NCBI GenBank assembly: GCA_965261585.1
Contig: CBDHDN010000064.1
Span: 62,001-126,000 of the forward strand
DNA length: 64,000 nt
Source: CBDHDN01 sp965261585
GTDB lineage: Bacteria > Pseudomonadota > Alphaproteobacteria > UBA6615
Direction of reading: 5' to 3'
Positions 37,462 through 46,382 of the stretch are shown here, piece by piece (position 1 is the stretch's first letter; each line of letters opens with the position of its first letter). The notes below the pieces were generated by a model that ran no database searches, was not told the DNA's origin, and saw only the letters and a list, made by a program, of their open reading frames with translations. Both the position numbers and the translations under genes were made by a program.

Positions 37462-37689
37462 ATGCGAAAGAGCAAGCTGGGCAACAGCATCTATTTCGAG
37501 GTAGGCGTCTGGTACAACGAGACAACGGGGAGCATTCACATGACGACGAAGGACGCCCCCGGTTTCCATACGACCGTGCGCCAGGACCCCAAGCTCAAAA
37601 GGTGGCACCCGAACCTGTTCAAGAAGTTAGCCAAATGCCTTCGCGACAACGGCGCTCCCGCGCCACTAGAGGCGAAATCCGATGCCTAA
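37462..37689 (+). CDS. Small passenger protein of unknown function
   Basis: 75 residues from ATG 37462 (GAGG six bases before); an in-frame ATG at 37432 is possible. Content: SIYFEVGVWYNETTGSIHMT then KRWHPNLFKKLAKCL. Mixed beta strand start and basic end. No family recognised. It overlaps the next gene by 8 bp, so the pair is co-translated. Confidence 0.55.
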   Translation: MRKSKLGNSIYFEVGVWYNETTGSIHMTTKDAPGFHTTVRQDPKLKRWHPNLFKKLAKCLRDNGAPAPLEAKSDA

Positions 37690-37915
37690 AGGACCACAAG
37701 GCCAGAAGCGCCCCCGCGATGTCGTCTCGAACGCCGTCAAGGTCATGCGGATCGCCACCGGCGAGGAAGAGGAAGAGTACGAGGACGACGGCAAGGACCC
37801 AGCCGCGAAGGCGCTGGGCGCGAAGGGCGGGAAAGCTCGCTCAGAGAAGATGACGCCAGAGCGCCGTACTGAGATTGCTAGGAAAGCTGCTGCGGCTCGT
37901 TGGAGGGGTCGTTAG
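37682..37915 (+). CDS. Small basic passenger protein (AKGGKAR type)
   Basis: 77 residues. N-terminal part RPRDVVSNAVKVMRIATGE, an acidic stretch EEEEEYEDDGKDP, then GAKGGKARSEKMTPERRTEI and AARWRGR. The Gly/Lys/Arg-rich C-terminus resembles a widespread family of short nucleic-acid-binding-like proteins that travel with insertion elements. Function unknown. Its 3' end overlaps the DinD-like gene tail on the other strand by 38 bp. Confidence 0.55.
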   Translation: MPKGPQGQKRPRDVVSNAVKVMRIATGEEEEEYEDDGKDPAAKALGAKGGKARSEKMTPERRTEIARKAAAARWRGR

Positions 37916-38753
37916 ACTTCCCTACAAGTTTTTTACGCGCTCGTTCCCGCTTTCGGACCTCTTTGATTGGTTCAGCGAGCGGCAAGTCCTCTGGCAATGT
38001 CCCGCGTTGCTCGGTTATCACGCGCCTTACATCAGCCGCGACCGCCTTGTTTCGGTCGATGGCCTCTGCCTCACCCTGAATGGTTTCCTTCTTGATGACC
38101 TCAGCGGCGAGGTTCATCTGAAAGTCATTGGCTGATAATTCCATGGGACCGGCCCGGTCGTAGATTTTCTCTTTCTCGCTGAGTCCCTTCTTTCGCTTCA
38201 CGTCGCGAAGTCTCATACCGTAGAGGCCTTGATAGCGTGCATCATGAAAGACGCCCTGCTTTTGACTTGAAACTCCGGCTCCCTGAGCTACGCCACTCAC
38301 CAGCCGGTGCGATTGCGCTACCTTCTCGCGAAGCTCCAGGCGCTTCTCGTCCTTAGCTTGCTCGTCCTCAATCTCCATGCGGCGCGTCTGTACGACGAAG
38401 TAGGCCTGTCCAGCGGCAATCTCGGGTTTCGACGGATCGCCGTTCAGGACGATCAGGGAGCAGGCGGCGCGAGACAGAAAATAGTCGTCTTGCCGCCGCT
38501 TCGCATCACTTCCAACCTCTACCATTTTGTGGGTCAGCACAATATGGTGTGATGGGTCAACGTCGTTTCCGGTGAGCGCACGGCATGCTCGCACTATAAC
38601 CGCATCAAACTCGCGCCACGTGGGATAACCGAGTATTGGGTGGATTTCTCGCGCCATCCAGTACTCCACACCGTCTGCCGATTGGTGCATGCGCTCTTGC
38701 AGATCCTCGATAGTGCGCCGATACCTCGGCGTCACGGTCAGATCATTTGCCAT
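37878..38753 (-). CDS. DinD-like DNA-damage-inducible protein
   Basis: 291 residues. The first 130 residues match DinD: GVEYWMAREIHPILGYPTWR, then VLTHKMVEVGSDAKRRQDDY, FLSRAACSLIVLNGDPSKPE and GQAYFVVQTRRMEIE. The central part has ERLELREKVAQSHRLVSGVA and the C-terminus is charged and helical. In E. coli DinD is LexA-controlled and reported to affect RecA filaments. No clear LexA box is seen upstream here. As passenger of a mobile element it might influence recombination during transposition (inference). Confidence 0.75.
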   Translation of the reverse strand: MANDLTVTPRYRRTIEDLQERMHQSADGVEYWMAREIHPILGYPTWREFDAVIVRACRALTGNDVDPSHHIVLTHKMVEVGSDAKRRQDDYFLSRAACSLIVLNGDPSKPEIAAGQAYFVVQTRRMEIEDEQAKDEKRLELREKVAQSHRLVSGVAQGAGVSSQKQGVFHDARYQGLYGMRLRDVKRKKGLSEKEKIYDRAGPMELSANDFQMNLAAEVIKKETIQGEAEAIDRNKAVAADVRRVITEQRGTLPEDLPLAEPIKEVRKRERARKKLVGKSNDPSNEPQQLS

Positions 38754-38819
38754 GGAACTTGCCGTTTCCCCATCACTGTGTCACATCGCGTACACTACAT
38801 CCCATCGGGAGTCCATACC

Positions 38820-39317
38820 ATGAGCGAACGCCAGAAAGTTGAAGACCGATTGGGCAAAAAAGAGCGGGAAATCATAGGCTTAGATGAGAAAATCAAAGCT
38901 GCGCACGTGTATGTGCAAGCTTTGCGAGATGTTCTCAAGATGATGAGCACTGATGACGCCGCCGCTCCAGCTGTCCTTCGTAGCGGCAGCGCCGTGGCGA
39001 AGGCGAGGGAAGAGATCATGCGGCAAGGGATTCCGGTCCATATCTCTGATCTACTGAAGGCGCTGGGGAAAGACCCGACGCGCGAGCACCGTGCTTCTTT
39101 GACAAGTTCGCTGTCCGCGTATGTAAGAAGTGGTGAAATTTTCACAAGGCCAGAGCCCAACACATTCGGGCTTGTTGAACTGGGCCAAACGGAGAAGGCA
39201 GAGGAGGTGCCCATACCCCCAAGGGGTTTCGGCAAAGATGATGCGCCTCCTTCGGAATCTGGTGATCGTGAGCACGCTGACCCCTTTGATGAGGAGAGTG
39301 ACGAGACACCATTTTAA
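38820..39317 (+). CDS. Passenger protein with coiled coil and winged-helix-like region
   Basis: 165 residues from ATG 38820 with GGGAG upstream. An N-terminal coiled coil (KVEDRLGKKEREIIGLDEKI) is followed by KAREEIMRQGIPVHISDLLK and REHRASLTSSLSAYVRSGEI, which resemble the HARE/winged-helix modules that link to DNA-modifying or restriction systems, then a disordered acidic tail. Function unknown. Confidence 0.5.
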   Translation: MSERQKVEDRLGKKEREIIGLDEKIKAAHVYVQALRDVLKMMSTDDAAAPAVLRSGSAVAKAREEIMRQGIPVHISDLLKALGKDPTREHRASLTSSLSAYVRSGEIFTRPEPNTFGLVELGQTEKAEEVPIPPRGFGKDDAPPSESGDREHADPFDEESDETPF

Positions 39318-39361
39318 TTTGCCATATTGACCTTGACGCTAAGCATTATAAGTCATATATT

Positions 39362-40255
39362 ATGGGTATGAACAAATTGCCCCTGAAAACCCGCACTCTG
39401 ATCCTGAACTTGCTCTGTGAAGGCCAGTCCATGCGGGCAACCGCAAGGCTGGCGGACGTGAGCTTCAACACCGTCGCCAAACTCCTGATCGACGCCGGCA
39501 AGGTCTGTGCCGACCTGCACGACGAACTGGTGCAGGGCGTTACCGCTAGCCGCATACAGTGCGACGAAATTTCGGCGTTCACCTATGCCAAGCAGAAGAA
39601 TGTCGCGACAGCAAAGGCCGCCCCCTCGGAAGCTGGCGACACCTGGACCTGGACGGCGCTCGACAGCGACAGCAAGCTGATTGTTTCGTGGCTGGTCGGA
39701 GGACGCGACGGCGAGTATGCGATTTCTTTCATGGACGATCTGCGTAGCCGTCTGGCGAACCGCGTCCAACTGACCACGGATGGCCATAAGGCATACCTGG
39801 AAGCGGTTGAGGGAGCGTTTGGGGCCGATGTGGACTATGCCCAGCTCATCAAGCTATACGGCGAACCCACGGGCCAGAAGGGCCATGAGCGCAAATACAG
39901 TCCTTCGGAATGCACTGGAACGCGCAAGCGTCGCGTTGAAGGCAACCCTGATCTGTCAGCCGTAAGCACGTCCCATGTCGAGCGCCAGAACCTCACCATG
40001 CGTATGCATATGCGCCGCTTCACGCGGCTGACAAATGGGTTTTCGAAGAAGGTTGAAAACCACATGCACATGGTCGCGCTCTACACCATGTTCTACAATT
40101 TCTGCCGCATCCATAAGACCCTGCGCGTCACACCCGCTATGGAGGCCGGTCTGACGGATCGCGTTTGGGATATGGAGGATATTCTGGCTATCATGGACGA
40201 ACGCGCCCAGAAGCCTGGTCGGCCCAAGACTTACAAAAAACAGATTTCAAACTGA
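39362..40255 (+). CDS. IS1-family transposase
   Basis: 297 residues as a single frame. N-terminal helix-turn-helix (EGQSMRATARLADVSFNTVA), first catalytic Asp and Glu in IQCDEISAF, second Asp in VQLTTDGHKAYLEAVEGAFG, and the C-terminal STSHVERQNLTMRMHMRRFT region with Glu. NFCRIHKTLRVTPAMEAGL near the end is typical of this IS1 subgroup. The stop is 9 bp from the right end of the element. Confidence 0.87.
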   Translation: MGMNKLPLKTRTLILNLLCEGQSMRATARLADVSFNTVAKLLIDAGKVCADLHDELVQGVTASRIQCDEISAFTYAKQKNVATAKAAPSEAGDTWTWTALDSDSKLIVSWLVGGRDGEYAISFMDDLRSRLANRVQLTTDGHKAYLEAVEGAFGADVDYAQLIKLYGEPTGQKGHERKYSPSECTGTRKRRVEGNPDLSAVSTSHVERQNLTMRMHMRRFTRLTNGFSKKVENHMHMVALYTMFYNFCRIHKTLRVTPAMEAGLTDRVWDMEDILAIMDERAQKPGRPKTYKKQISN

Positions 40256-42282
40256 TGCACTACCTCCTGGATGCTGCCGTTGACGCGGCCGTTGGCATGG
40301 ATTGTCAGCAGCACGCGCGTATCGTCGTGGATCCGACACCCCTCGCCACTCGAGGCGATGTGCAGGTCCGGGTGCACGAGGAAGCCGATCTCCACCGGCT
40401 GGGCAATGCCGGCGCCGGCCAGGCTGTCGGTAATCGTCATCTGCAGCGGCCCGGCCAGGGCGACCTGGCGGTGGTGGCGCAGGCCGAACGGCTTGACGTA
40501 GCCGTCGTGCGCCGCCTCGACCGACCAGGCGCAGGGCTTGTCGTCGACGGTCACGAGCGCCGCCGTTGCCTGCTCGGTCCAGTTGAAGGCGCCGGCGATG
40601 CGGCTTGAATCGGTGCCGGCGACGGTCAGCGTGTTGTGCGCCGGCGTACAGCGGAAGTGGTCCCGCCAGGCGCCGCCCGCGTGATAGAGGTAGGTACCGG
40701 CGTCGGCCAGCACCGGCTGGTCGCCGATATGCAGCCACACCGCCAGCGCGTCGGCGTGGCCGTGCGCGGCGATCGACAGATAGCCGAGCGGCCCATGGTC
40801 GAACACCAGCAGCTGGGCCGCCGCGCCGGCGCCTTCGCGGACGACCGTGTAGCCGCCCTCGACGAAGCAGCGCAGGCCCTGGGGACCGCCAGCCGACGGC
40901 TCGGGCAGGCCGGTCAGGGCATGGCGCAGATGCGGCGTCACCACCGGCGGCGCCAGCTCGGGCCGGTTGAGGCTCGTCGCCAGCGCGCCAAGTACGGCGC
41001 TGCAATAAGACTCCGGCGCGAACGTCGAATAGATGACGCGCCCCTCGTCGTCGTCGCCGATCCGCGGGCAATTGCCGCCCTCGTCGGTAATCCAGCGCAG
41101 GTACTCGCCGGCCCGCGCCATGCGCTCCAACACCTCCGCCGGGAACGGGTCGCCCAGCCGCCGCGCCACCTCGGCCGAGACCACCAGCCATTCCAGCGTG
41201 AACGCGGTGTAGGTCGGCGACTGCTCGACGCCGACGCCGTCGGCGTGGATCTGCTGCAGCGCCTCGCTCGCCAGGACGGCGCGACCGTATTTGGCGTAAC
41301 GCTGGGCATCGGGCAGGTCGGGCACCAGGCGGCCAAGCAGGAACAGCGCGCCCGCCTCGGCGATCAGGTGGTTGTTGGCCGACGAGAAGCGCGAGGGGAA
41401 GCGCATCAGCCAGTAGCCGTGGGCCGCCAGCGTCGCCATCAGGCGGGCCTTGAGCTCGGGCGTGAAGGCCTCGGTCTCGCCGATCAGCGAGGTGACGACC
41501 AGCAGGCTGACGATGCGCTGCGCCAGCTCGATGCCGGAGGCCCAGTTGATGCCGTCGAACGGCGGGTTGTGCTCGATCCAGCTGGCGATCTCGGCCGCGC
41601 AATAGGCGGCCAACTCGGCGTCGCTGGTCAGCGCCGCCAGCCCGGCGATCGGCTGCAGGTACTGCAGCCGGTTGATCTCCCAGACATACTTGACGTCGCC
41701 GAAATCGTGCGTCTGGCGATAGGGCACGTTGAAGCAGTAGAGGTCGGCCGGCCAGTGGCGCCCGGTGACCGGGTCCAGGTGCCATTTCTCGGCCCCTGCG
41801 GCGCCGTCCCAGGTGATGCCGAGGAACCGGAAATGCCCGGACTGGGCGATGCCCGTGGCCTCGCGCCACTGGGCGATCAGGGCGTCCTGGCAGCCGAGCG
41901 CCAGCAGGCCGTCGCGCAGCCCCGGCAGCGCCGGCAGCGGCCGGTCCGAGGCGGCGGCGGCGGCGAAATCGGGGGTGTGCAGGCGCGCTGCGCGGCGCTT
42001 CACCTGCTCGCCGAAGCGGTGGGTCACTTCCGGCAGTGACATCGACTGCAGCCGCCGCCGATACCACCGCAGTCGCTCCACGGTATGACCCAAAGCGATC
42101 CTCTCGTACGCAAGACTACGGCCCGGGGGGCGCAGGCAGACCCGAAACCTGCGCCGCTACGCTATCGCCGCTTGCTTAAGGAAGCTTTGCGGGCGCTCCG
42201 GCGAAACGTTGCCGCCACGTACGTCGGCACGACAAACACAACTGAACCCCGGCTCAGGGCTGCTCGGGACCGGGGGGCAGGG

Positions 42283-42903
42283 TCATGTCAGCTCGATCAT
42301 GACGTGGGCGCGGAAGCCCGGGCGTTCGGTCAGCCGCCCGTACCACGCCTCCAGATTGGCCGCCGCCGGCCGCTCGACGTCCATCGCCGTCCAGCGATAG
42401 GCCAGAACGCCGAGGGGGATGTCGGCCATCGTAAAAGCGTCGCCCATGACGGAGCGGCGGCCGGGCAAATGGCCATCGAGGATGGCCAGCGCCGCCGCCG
42501 TCTTCTGGCGCCCGGCCTCGATCGCCGCGGCGTCGCGATCCGCCGGCGCCGTGCGCACCAGGCCCCAGAACACCGGCGCGATGGCCGGCCCGATCGTCGA
42601 GATCTGCCAGTCCATCCAGCGCTCGGCGTCGGCGCGGGTTTGCGCGTTGGCCGGCCACAGCGTGCCGGCACCGTGCTTGGCGGCGAGGTAGCGCACGATC
42701 GCGTTGGATTCCCACAGGACGAAGCCGTCGTCCTCGATCGTCGGCACCAGCGCGTTCGGGTTCTTCGCCAGGTATGCGGCATCGCGCGTGCCGCCGAAGG
42801 CGCCGCCGACGTCGATCCGCTCGAACGGCAGGTAGAGCTCGGCACAGCACCACAGTACCTTTTGGACGTTGGACGAGTTGTTGCGCCCCCAGATCTTCAG
42901 CAC
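42283..42903 (-). CDS. Glutathione S-transferase family protein
   Basis: 206 residues from the GTG at 42903 (AGGGAGA six bases before). N-terminal thioredoxin-like domain (LKIWGRNNSSNVQKVLWCCA with the Ser/Asn active-site region, NALVPTIEDDGFVLWESNAI) and an all-helical C-terminal domain (FTMADIPLGVLAYRW). A detoxifying or isomerising GST; substrate unknown. The 190 bp between it and the heparinase gene contain nothing recognisable. Confidence 0.85.
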   Translation of the reverse strand: MLKIWGRNNSSNVQKVLWCCAELYLPFERIDVGGAFGGTRDAAYLAKNPNALVPTIEDDGFVLWESNAIVRYLAAKHGAGTLWPANAQTRADAERWMDWQISTIGPAIAPVFWGLVRTAPADRDAAAIEAGRQKTAAALAILDGHLPGRRSVMGDAFTMADIPLGVLAYRWTAMDVERPAAANLEAWYGRLTERPGFRAHVMIELT

Positions 42904-43096
42904 GCGTGTCTCCCTCGGCAAGCGACCGAGCCAAACATGCGTGGCCGGCGCGCGCCCATAATGCTACGCAGCAGCGGTGGCCCGCAGCAACAAACGCGGG
43001 GACCCGACGAAAGCGTCATCTTGGGGCAGTCTTCAAGGGCTCGATGCCCTATTGTCTCATCATGTTGCTCGCGATGCTTGCGTTCCGCACTGTTCC

Positions 43097-43873
43097 ATGG
43101 CTGGCGACGGCGCTGCACTGACGACGCCGTCGCTGCGGCTCGACGGGCTGGTGGCCCTGGTCACCGGGGCCGGCCGCGGGCTCGGCGAGGGCTGTGCGGT
43201 CGCGCTGGGCGGGGCCGGGGCGGAGGTTGTCTGCCTGAGCCGCACCTTGAGCGAGCTCGAGCGGGTCGCCGCCGACATCGAGGCGCGCGGCGGCCGTGCC
43301 CGCCCGCTGGTCTGCGACATCTGCGATACGGCCGCGATGCGCGCCGCGATCGGCGGCCTGGCGCGCCTCGACATCCTGGTCAACAACGCCGGCACCAACG
43401 TGCCCGAGCCGTTCCTCGAGGTGCCGGAAGCCCACCTCGACCGCATCCTCGCGGTCAACGTGCGCGCCGCGTTCCTGGTCGCCCAGGCGGCGGCGCAGCG
43501 CATGGTCGACGGCGGCCGCGGCAGCAGCATCATCAACATGTCGTCGCAGATGGGCCACGTCGGCGCGCCCAACCGCGCCGTCTATTGCATGAGCAAGCAC
43601 GCCTTGGAGGGTCTGACCAAGGCGATGGCCGTCGAGCTGGCGCCGCGCCAAGTGCGCGTCAACGCGATCGGCCCGACCTTCATCGAGACGCCGCTGACCA
43701 AGCCGTACTTCGAGAACCCGGAGTTCCGCCGCTACGCCTTCGAGAGCATTCCCCTCGGCCGCCTCGGCCGCATCGAGGACATCATGGGCGCGGTCGTCTT
43801 CCTGGCCTCGCCCGCCGCTGCGCTGATCACCGGCGCGAGCCTGGCCATCGACGGCGGCTGGACCGCCCACTGA
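43097..43873 (+). CDS. SDR-family oxidoreductase
   Basis: 258 residues from the ATG at 43097. NAD(P)-binding TGAGRGLGEG, structural NNAG (LVNNAGTNVPE), active-site Ser (NMSSQMG) and YxxxK (YCMSKHALEG) are all present, and it ends with the typical LAIDGGWTAH. Classical short-chain dehydrogenase such as a gluconate 5-dehydrogenase relative. Downstream is a YciI-like remnant. Confidence 0.87.
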   Translation: MAGDGAALTTPSLRLDGLVALVTGAGRGLGEGCAVALGGAGAEVVCLSRTLSELERVAADIEARGGRARPLVCDICDTAAMRAAIGGLARLDILVNNAGTNVPEPFLEVPEAHLDRILAVNVRAAFLVAQAAAQRMVDGGRGSSIINMSSQMGHVGAPNRAVYCMSKHALEGLTKAMAVELAPRQVRVNAIGPTFIETPLTKPYFENPEFRRYAFESIPLGRLGRIEDIMGAVVFLASPAAALITGASLAIDGGWTAH

Positions 43874-43904
43874 TACCGGCATTCCCGACCCAGAGGACCC
43901 GACG

Positions 43905-44124
43905 ATGAGCGAACCGAAGATCTCCGCCCAGGACGTGATGAAGGCCTGCGCGGGCATGCTGCAGAAGCAGCTCTACGTCGTCACGACGACGCCGGCCAAC
44001 GGCATGGCGCCGGTGATCGAGAACCTGGGCGCGCACCTGAAGTTCCAGATCGAGCTGGAGCGCAAGGGCATCATGTTCGGCGCCGGCCCGTTCTGGTCCG
44101 ACGACGAGCAGATGTGGGAGGGCG
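43905..44124 (+). pseudogene. YciI-like protein, 3' end lost
   Basis: The first ~73 residues (QKQLYVVTTTPANGMAPVIE, ELERKGIMFGAGPFWSDDEQ) read like a YciI-family protein. At about 44122 the sequence becomes the antisense of the redoxin gene, and the frame then runs on through unrelated codons. The usual C-terminal part and stop are missing, so the gene was cut by a deletion. Confidence 0.65.
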
Positions 44125-44468
44125 GCCTTGGCCTCGCGCGCCCGCGCCAGCTTGTCGGCCAAATCGGCGTGGGGCCCGGTGCGCGAGCCTGGGTGCGCCT
44201 CGCGCACATAGACGACCAGAAACTCGACGTTCCGATAGGCCGCGCGCAACGTGCGCATCGGATTGACGTTGCGCACGTACATCGGGCAGGTCAGGCTGCC
44301 GGTCTCGAGCACCAGCCACCTGCCGCGATAATCCGACAGCCGCACCTGCCGGCCGGCGAGCGTATGCAGTGTCACGTCGTGCGCCGCGTCGCCGGCCTTC
44401 GGCCCGGCGAATTTGCCGAGGTCGTAGAGCGACATCTTGTAGCGCGGATAGTTGTAGGCGTCGCTCAT
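44122..44468 (-). pseudogene. Redoxin/deiodinase-like thioredoxin-fold protein, 3' end lost
   Basis: About 115 residues remain: KMSLYDLGKFAGPKAGDAAH, VRLSDYRGRWLVLETGSLTC, PMYVRNVNPMRTLRAAYRNV, EFLVVYVREAHPGSR. This is the N-terminal two thirds of a peroxiredoxin/deiodinase-like family with a single Cys in SLTCPMYV. The remainder is lost at the junction with the YciI-like remnant. Its ATG overlaps the flavin reductase stop by four bases. Confidence 0.7.
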
Positions 44469-45007
44469 GCCGGCGGCGGCTCCTGCTCGTCGCCCGTCAG
44501 CTTGGCATAGCGGCCGTGACAGAAGATCAGCGGCGCCCGGTCCCAATAGGCGTATCGTTCGACGCGGCCAATGATGATGACGTGGTCGCCGCCATAGTAG
44601 CGGAACTCGCTGCGGCATTCGAAATGGGCGGCGGCGCCGTCGATCAAGGGGATGTCGCCCAGCCCCTCGACGATGGTGAGGCCGGCGAACTTGTCGTCCA
44701 GCGGGGTCGCGAAGCGCGTCGACAGCTCGGCCTGATCGGCGGCCAGGACGTTGACGCCGAAATGGGGCGAGGCCTGGAACGCCGGCAGGCTCGGCGCATG
44801 CAGCGACAGGCTCCACAGCACCAGCGGCGGGTCGAGCGAGACCGAGCTGAACGAGCTGACGGTGAGCCCGGCCCGGCCGCCGGCCGCGCTGTCCGTCGTG
44901 ATCACGGTAACGCCCGTGGCGAAGCAGCCGAGCGCCCGGCGGAAGTCCCGGGCATCGACGGCTGTATCTGGCGGTGGCGGTGCAGGTTCCTTGCGGGCCA
45001 CGGGCAT
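44465..45007 (-). CDS. Flavin reductase (HpaC-like)
   Basis: 180 residues. Family pattern: FRRALGCFATGVTVITTD, GLTVSSFSSVSLDPPLVLWS (flavin-binding), FGVNVLAADQAELSTRFA, and the His-containing GGDHVIIIGRVE. Supplies reduced flavin to a partner monooxygenase. The partner is evidently the acyl-CoA-dehydrogenase-fold oxygenase encoded 14 bp upstream. Confidence 0.84.
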   Translation of the reverse strand: MPVARKEPAPPPPDTAVDARDFRRALGCFATGVTVITTDSAAGGRAGLTVSSFSSVSLDPPLVLWSLSLHAPSLPAFQASPHFGVNVLAADQAELSTRFATPLDDKFAGLTIVEGLGDIPLIDGAAAHFECRSEFRYYGGDHVIIIGRVERYAYWDRAPLIFCHGRYAKLTGDEQEPPPA

Positions 45008-45021
45008 TGTCCTTTTCTCCC

Positions 45022-46223
45022 CTACAGCGTGGGGTTGTCGGCGGAGTGGCCGAGCGCGACGCGGCCGTAGGCGGCGCCCGCGGCATCGAAGCTGAATGCG
45101 ATATGGGCGTTGATCGCATGAGCGTCGCGGAACGCGCGCTGGATCTGGTTGCGGCCATAAAGCCGCCGCCGCCGCAGGCCGCGAACAAGGTGTCGACCGC
45201 TTCCGTGCACAGGCCGGCCGAGAACGCGCCGTCGCGGCGCCAGGCGACTTTGGTTTCGATGTCCGGCACCGTGCCGGCGGCGGCCAGCGTCATCGCCTCG
45301 CTACAGCGTCGGCGCATGATCAGCGCCGCGGCGTCGATGCGGGCCCGGGCGTCGGCAATCTTGATCTGCGTCGTCTGATAGTCGCCGACCTTGGCGCCGG
45401 TGTAGTTGGCGATGCGTGACTTCATGTCGCCGACGAAGTCCTCCCAGGCGCCGAGCGCCGTGCCCAGCGCGACACCGGCCAGAATATAGGGGAACATCGC
45501 CAGGACCAGGATCTGGAACACCGGCGCCGGGTTCAGCGCCGCGCCCGGTGTCGGCCCGCCACGGGTGTCGTCGACGGCCAGCGTGCGGTGCGCCGGCACG
45601 AATACATCGGTGGCGCGCACGTCCTTGCTGCCGGTACCGCGCAGGCCGGCGGCGTGCCAGGTGTCGATGATTTCATAGTCCGCCTTGGGCACGAGGAAGA
45701 TGCGGTATTCCGCCGCCTCGGGGTCGTCGCCGGTAACGATGCCGCCGAGCATGTTCCAGTCGGCGTTGTCGACGCCGCTGGAGAACGGCCAGTGGCCGGA
45801 CAGCCTGTAGCCGCCGTCGATGGACGCGGCACGGCCGGCCGGGAAGACCACGGACGAGGCGATCAGCGCGTCCGGCGCGCGGTCCCAGACCTCGTGCTGG
45901 GCCTGGCCCGGCCACATCGCCAGCATCCAGTGGTGGCTGGCCAGGTTCGTCAAATTCCAGCTGCTCGACGCACAGCCGCGGGCGATTTCGGCCCCGGCAT
46001 CGATGAACATGCCGTAGTCGAGTTCGCTGCCGCCGACGCGGGCCGGCTGCAGCATGCGGAACAGCCCGGCATCGTGGAAGTCCTTCTCGGTCTCGTCGGG
46101 CAGGCGGCGCAGCGCCTCGGCCCGCTGCGCCCGCTCGCGCAGCTTGGGCACGAGGTCGCGCGCGCGGCCCAGCAGTTCCTCGCGCGTGGCGCGGCCGGGG
46201 TGCAGCTGGCTCATCTGGCTCAT
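45022..46223 (-). pseudogene. Flavin-dependent oxygenase of the acyl-CoA dehydrogenase fold, frameshifted
   Basis: About 400 residues after correction, starting at ATG 46223 (MSQMSQLHPGRATREELLGR). Blocks: RLPDETEKDFHDAGLFRMLQ, ARGCASSSWNLTNLASHHWM, GYRLSGHWPFSSGVDNADWN and LFAACGGGG. The final part (YGRNQIQRAFRDAHAINAHI ... LGHSADNPTL) is in another frame. The change occurs at the end of a GGC run at about 45158-45165, where one missing base suffices. With the adjoining flavin reductase this forms a two-component monooxygenase of the HsaA/HpaB-like type. Likely aromatic or sterol-type substrate, not deducible. Confidence 0.78.
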
Positions 46224-46382
46224 CCGCGTCGCGGGGCCTCCCTTCAGGCGACCAGAATACCGGCCCAACCGGCCTTGGTCCAATGAGCGGCTTTGATGGC
46301 AGCCATTGCCGATTCAGATGGCGCGCCCGCGTCCGCATCCCGCGGACGAGGCCCTGTTGCAGCGCGTCTTCGGCGCCGCGGG

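Larger units (their letters stand above)
37381..40264 (+). mobile_element. IS1-type element with passenger genes (2884 bp)
   Basis: Ends are 22-bp inverted repeats with one mismatch, both starting ggtagtgcatca and ending tttgaaatc. The target TCCTGGAT is duplicated at 37373-37380 and 40265-40272, 8 bp as expected for IS1 relatives. Besides the transposase near the right end, it carries two small overlapping genes, a DinD-like gene on the opposite strand and a helix-rich regulator-like gene. The inside is less GC-rich than the host DNA, which indicates foreign origin. Confidence 0.85.
37234..42093 (-). pseudogene. Heparinase II/III family protein interrupted by an IS1-type element
   Basis: Segments 42093-40265 and 37372-37234 join exactly once the 2884-bp element and one copy of the 8-bp target are removed, giving 655 residues. 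The N-terminal helical toroid (YRRRLQSMSLPEVTHRFGEQ, HKLQYLQPI-like region, GINWASGIELAQRIVSLLV, NNHLIAEAGALFLLGRLVPD) and the C-terminal beta domain (VFDHGPLGYLSIAAHGHADA, LADAGTYLYHAGG) match polysaccharide lyase-type heparinase II/III proteins that often sit in exopolysaccharide loci. The TTG start at 42093 has GAGAGG six bases upstream. The end is QEGAERPPRGWYSPGFGEK ... VTILPDD. The truncated product lacks the last ~50 residues. Confidence 0.82.

Noticed and set aside
38754..38819. LexA box before the DinD-like gene
   Set aside because: Neither GTTC-N7-GTTC nor an E. coli-type CTGT-N8-ACAG site could be found.
43827..46283. 818-residue minus-strand frame
   Set aside because: Joins the oxygenase, out-of-frame reductase codons, the redoxin stub and antisense of the YciI-like gene. 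Overlapping stops and starts show separate genes.
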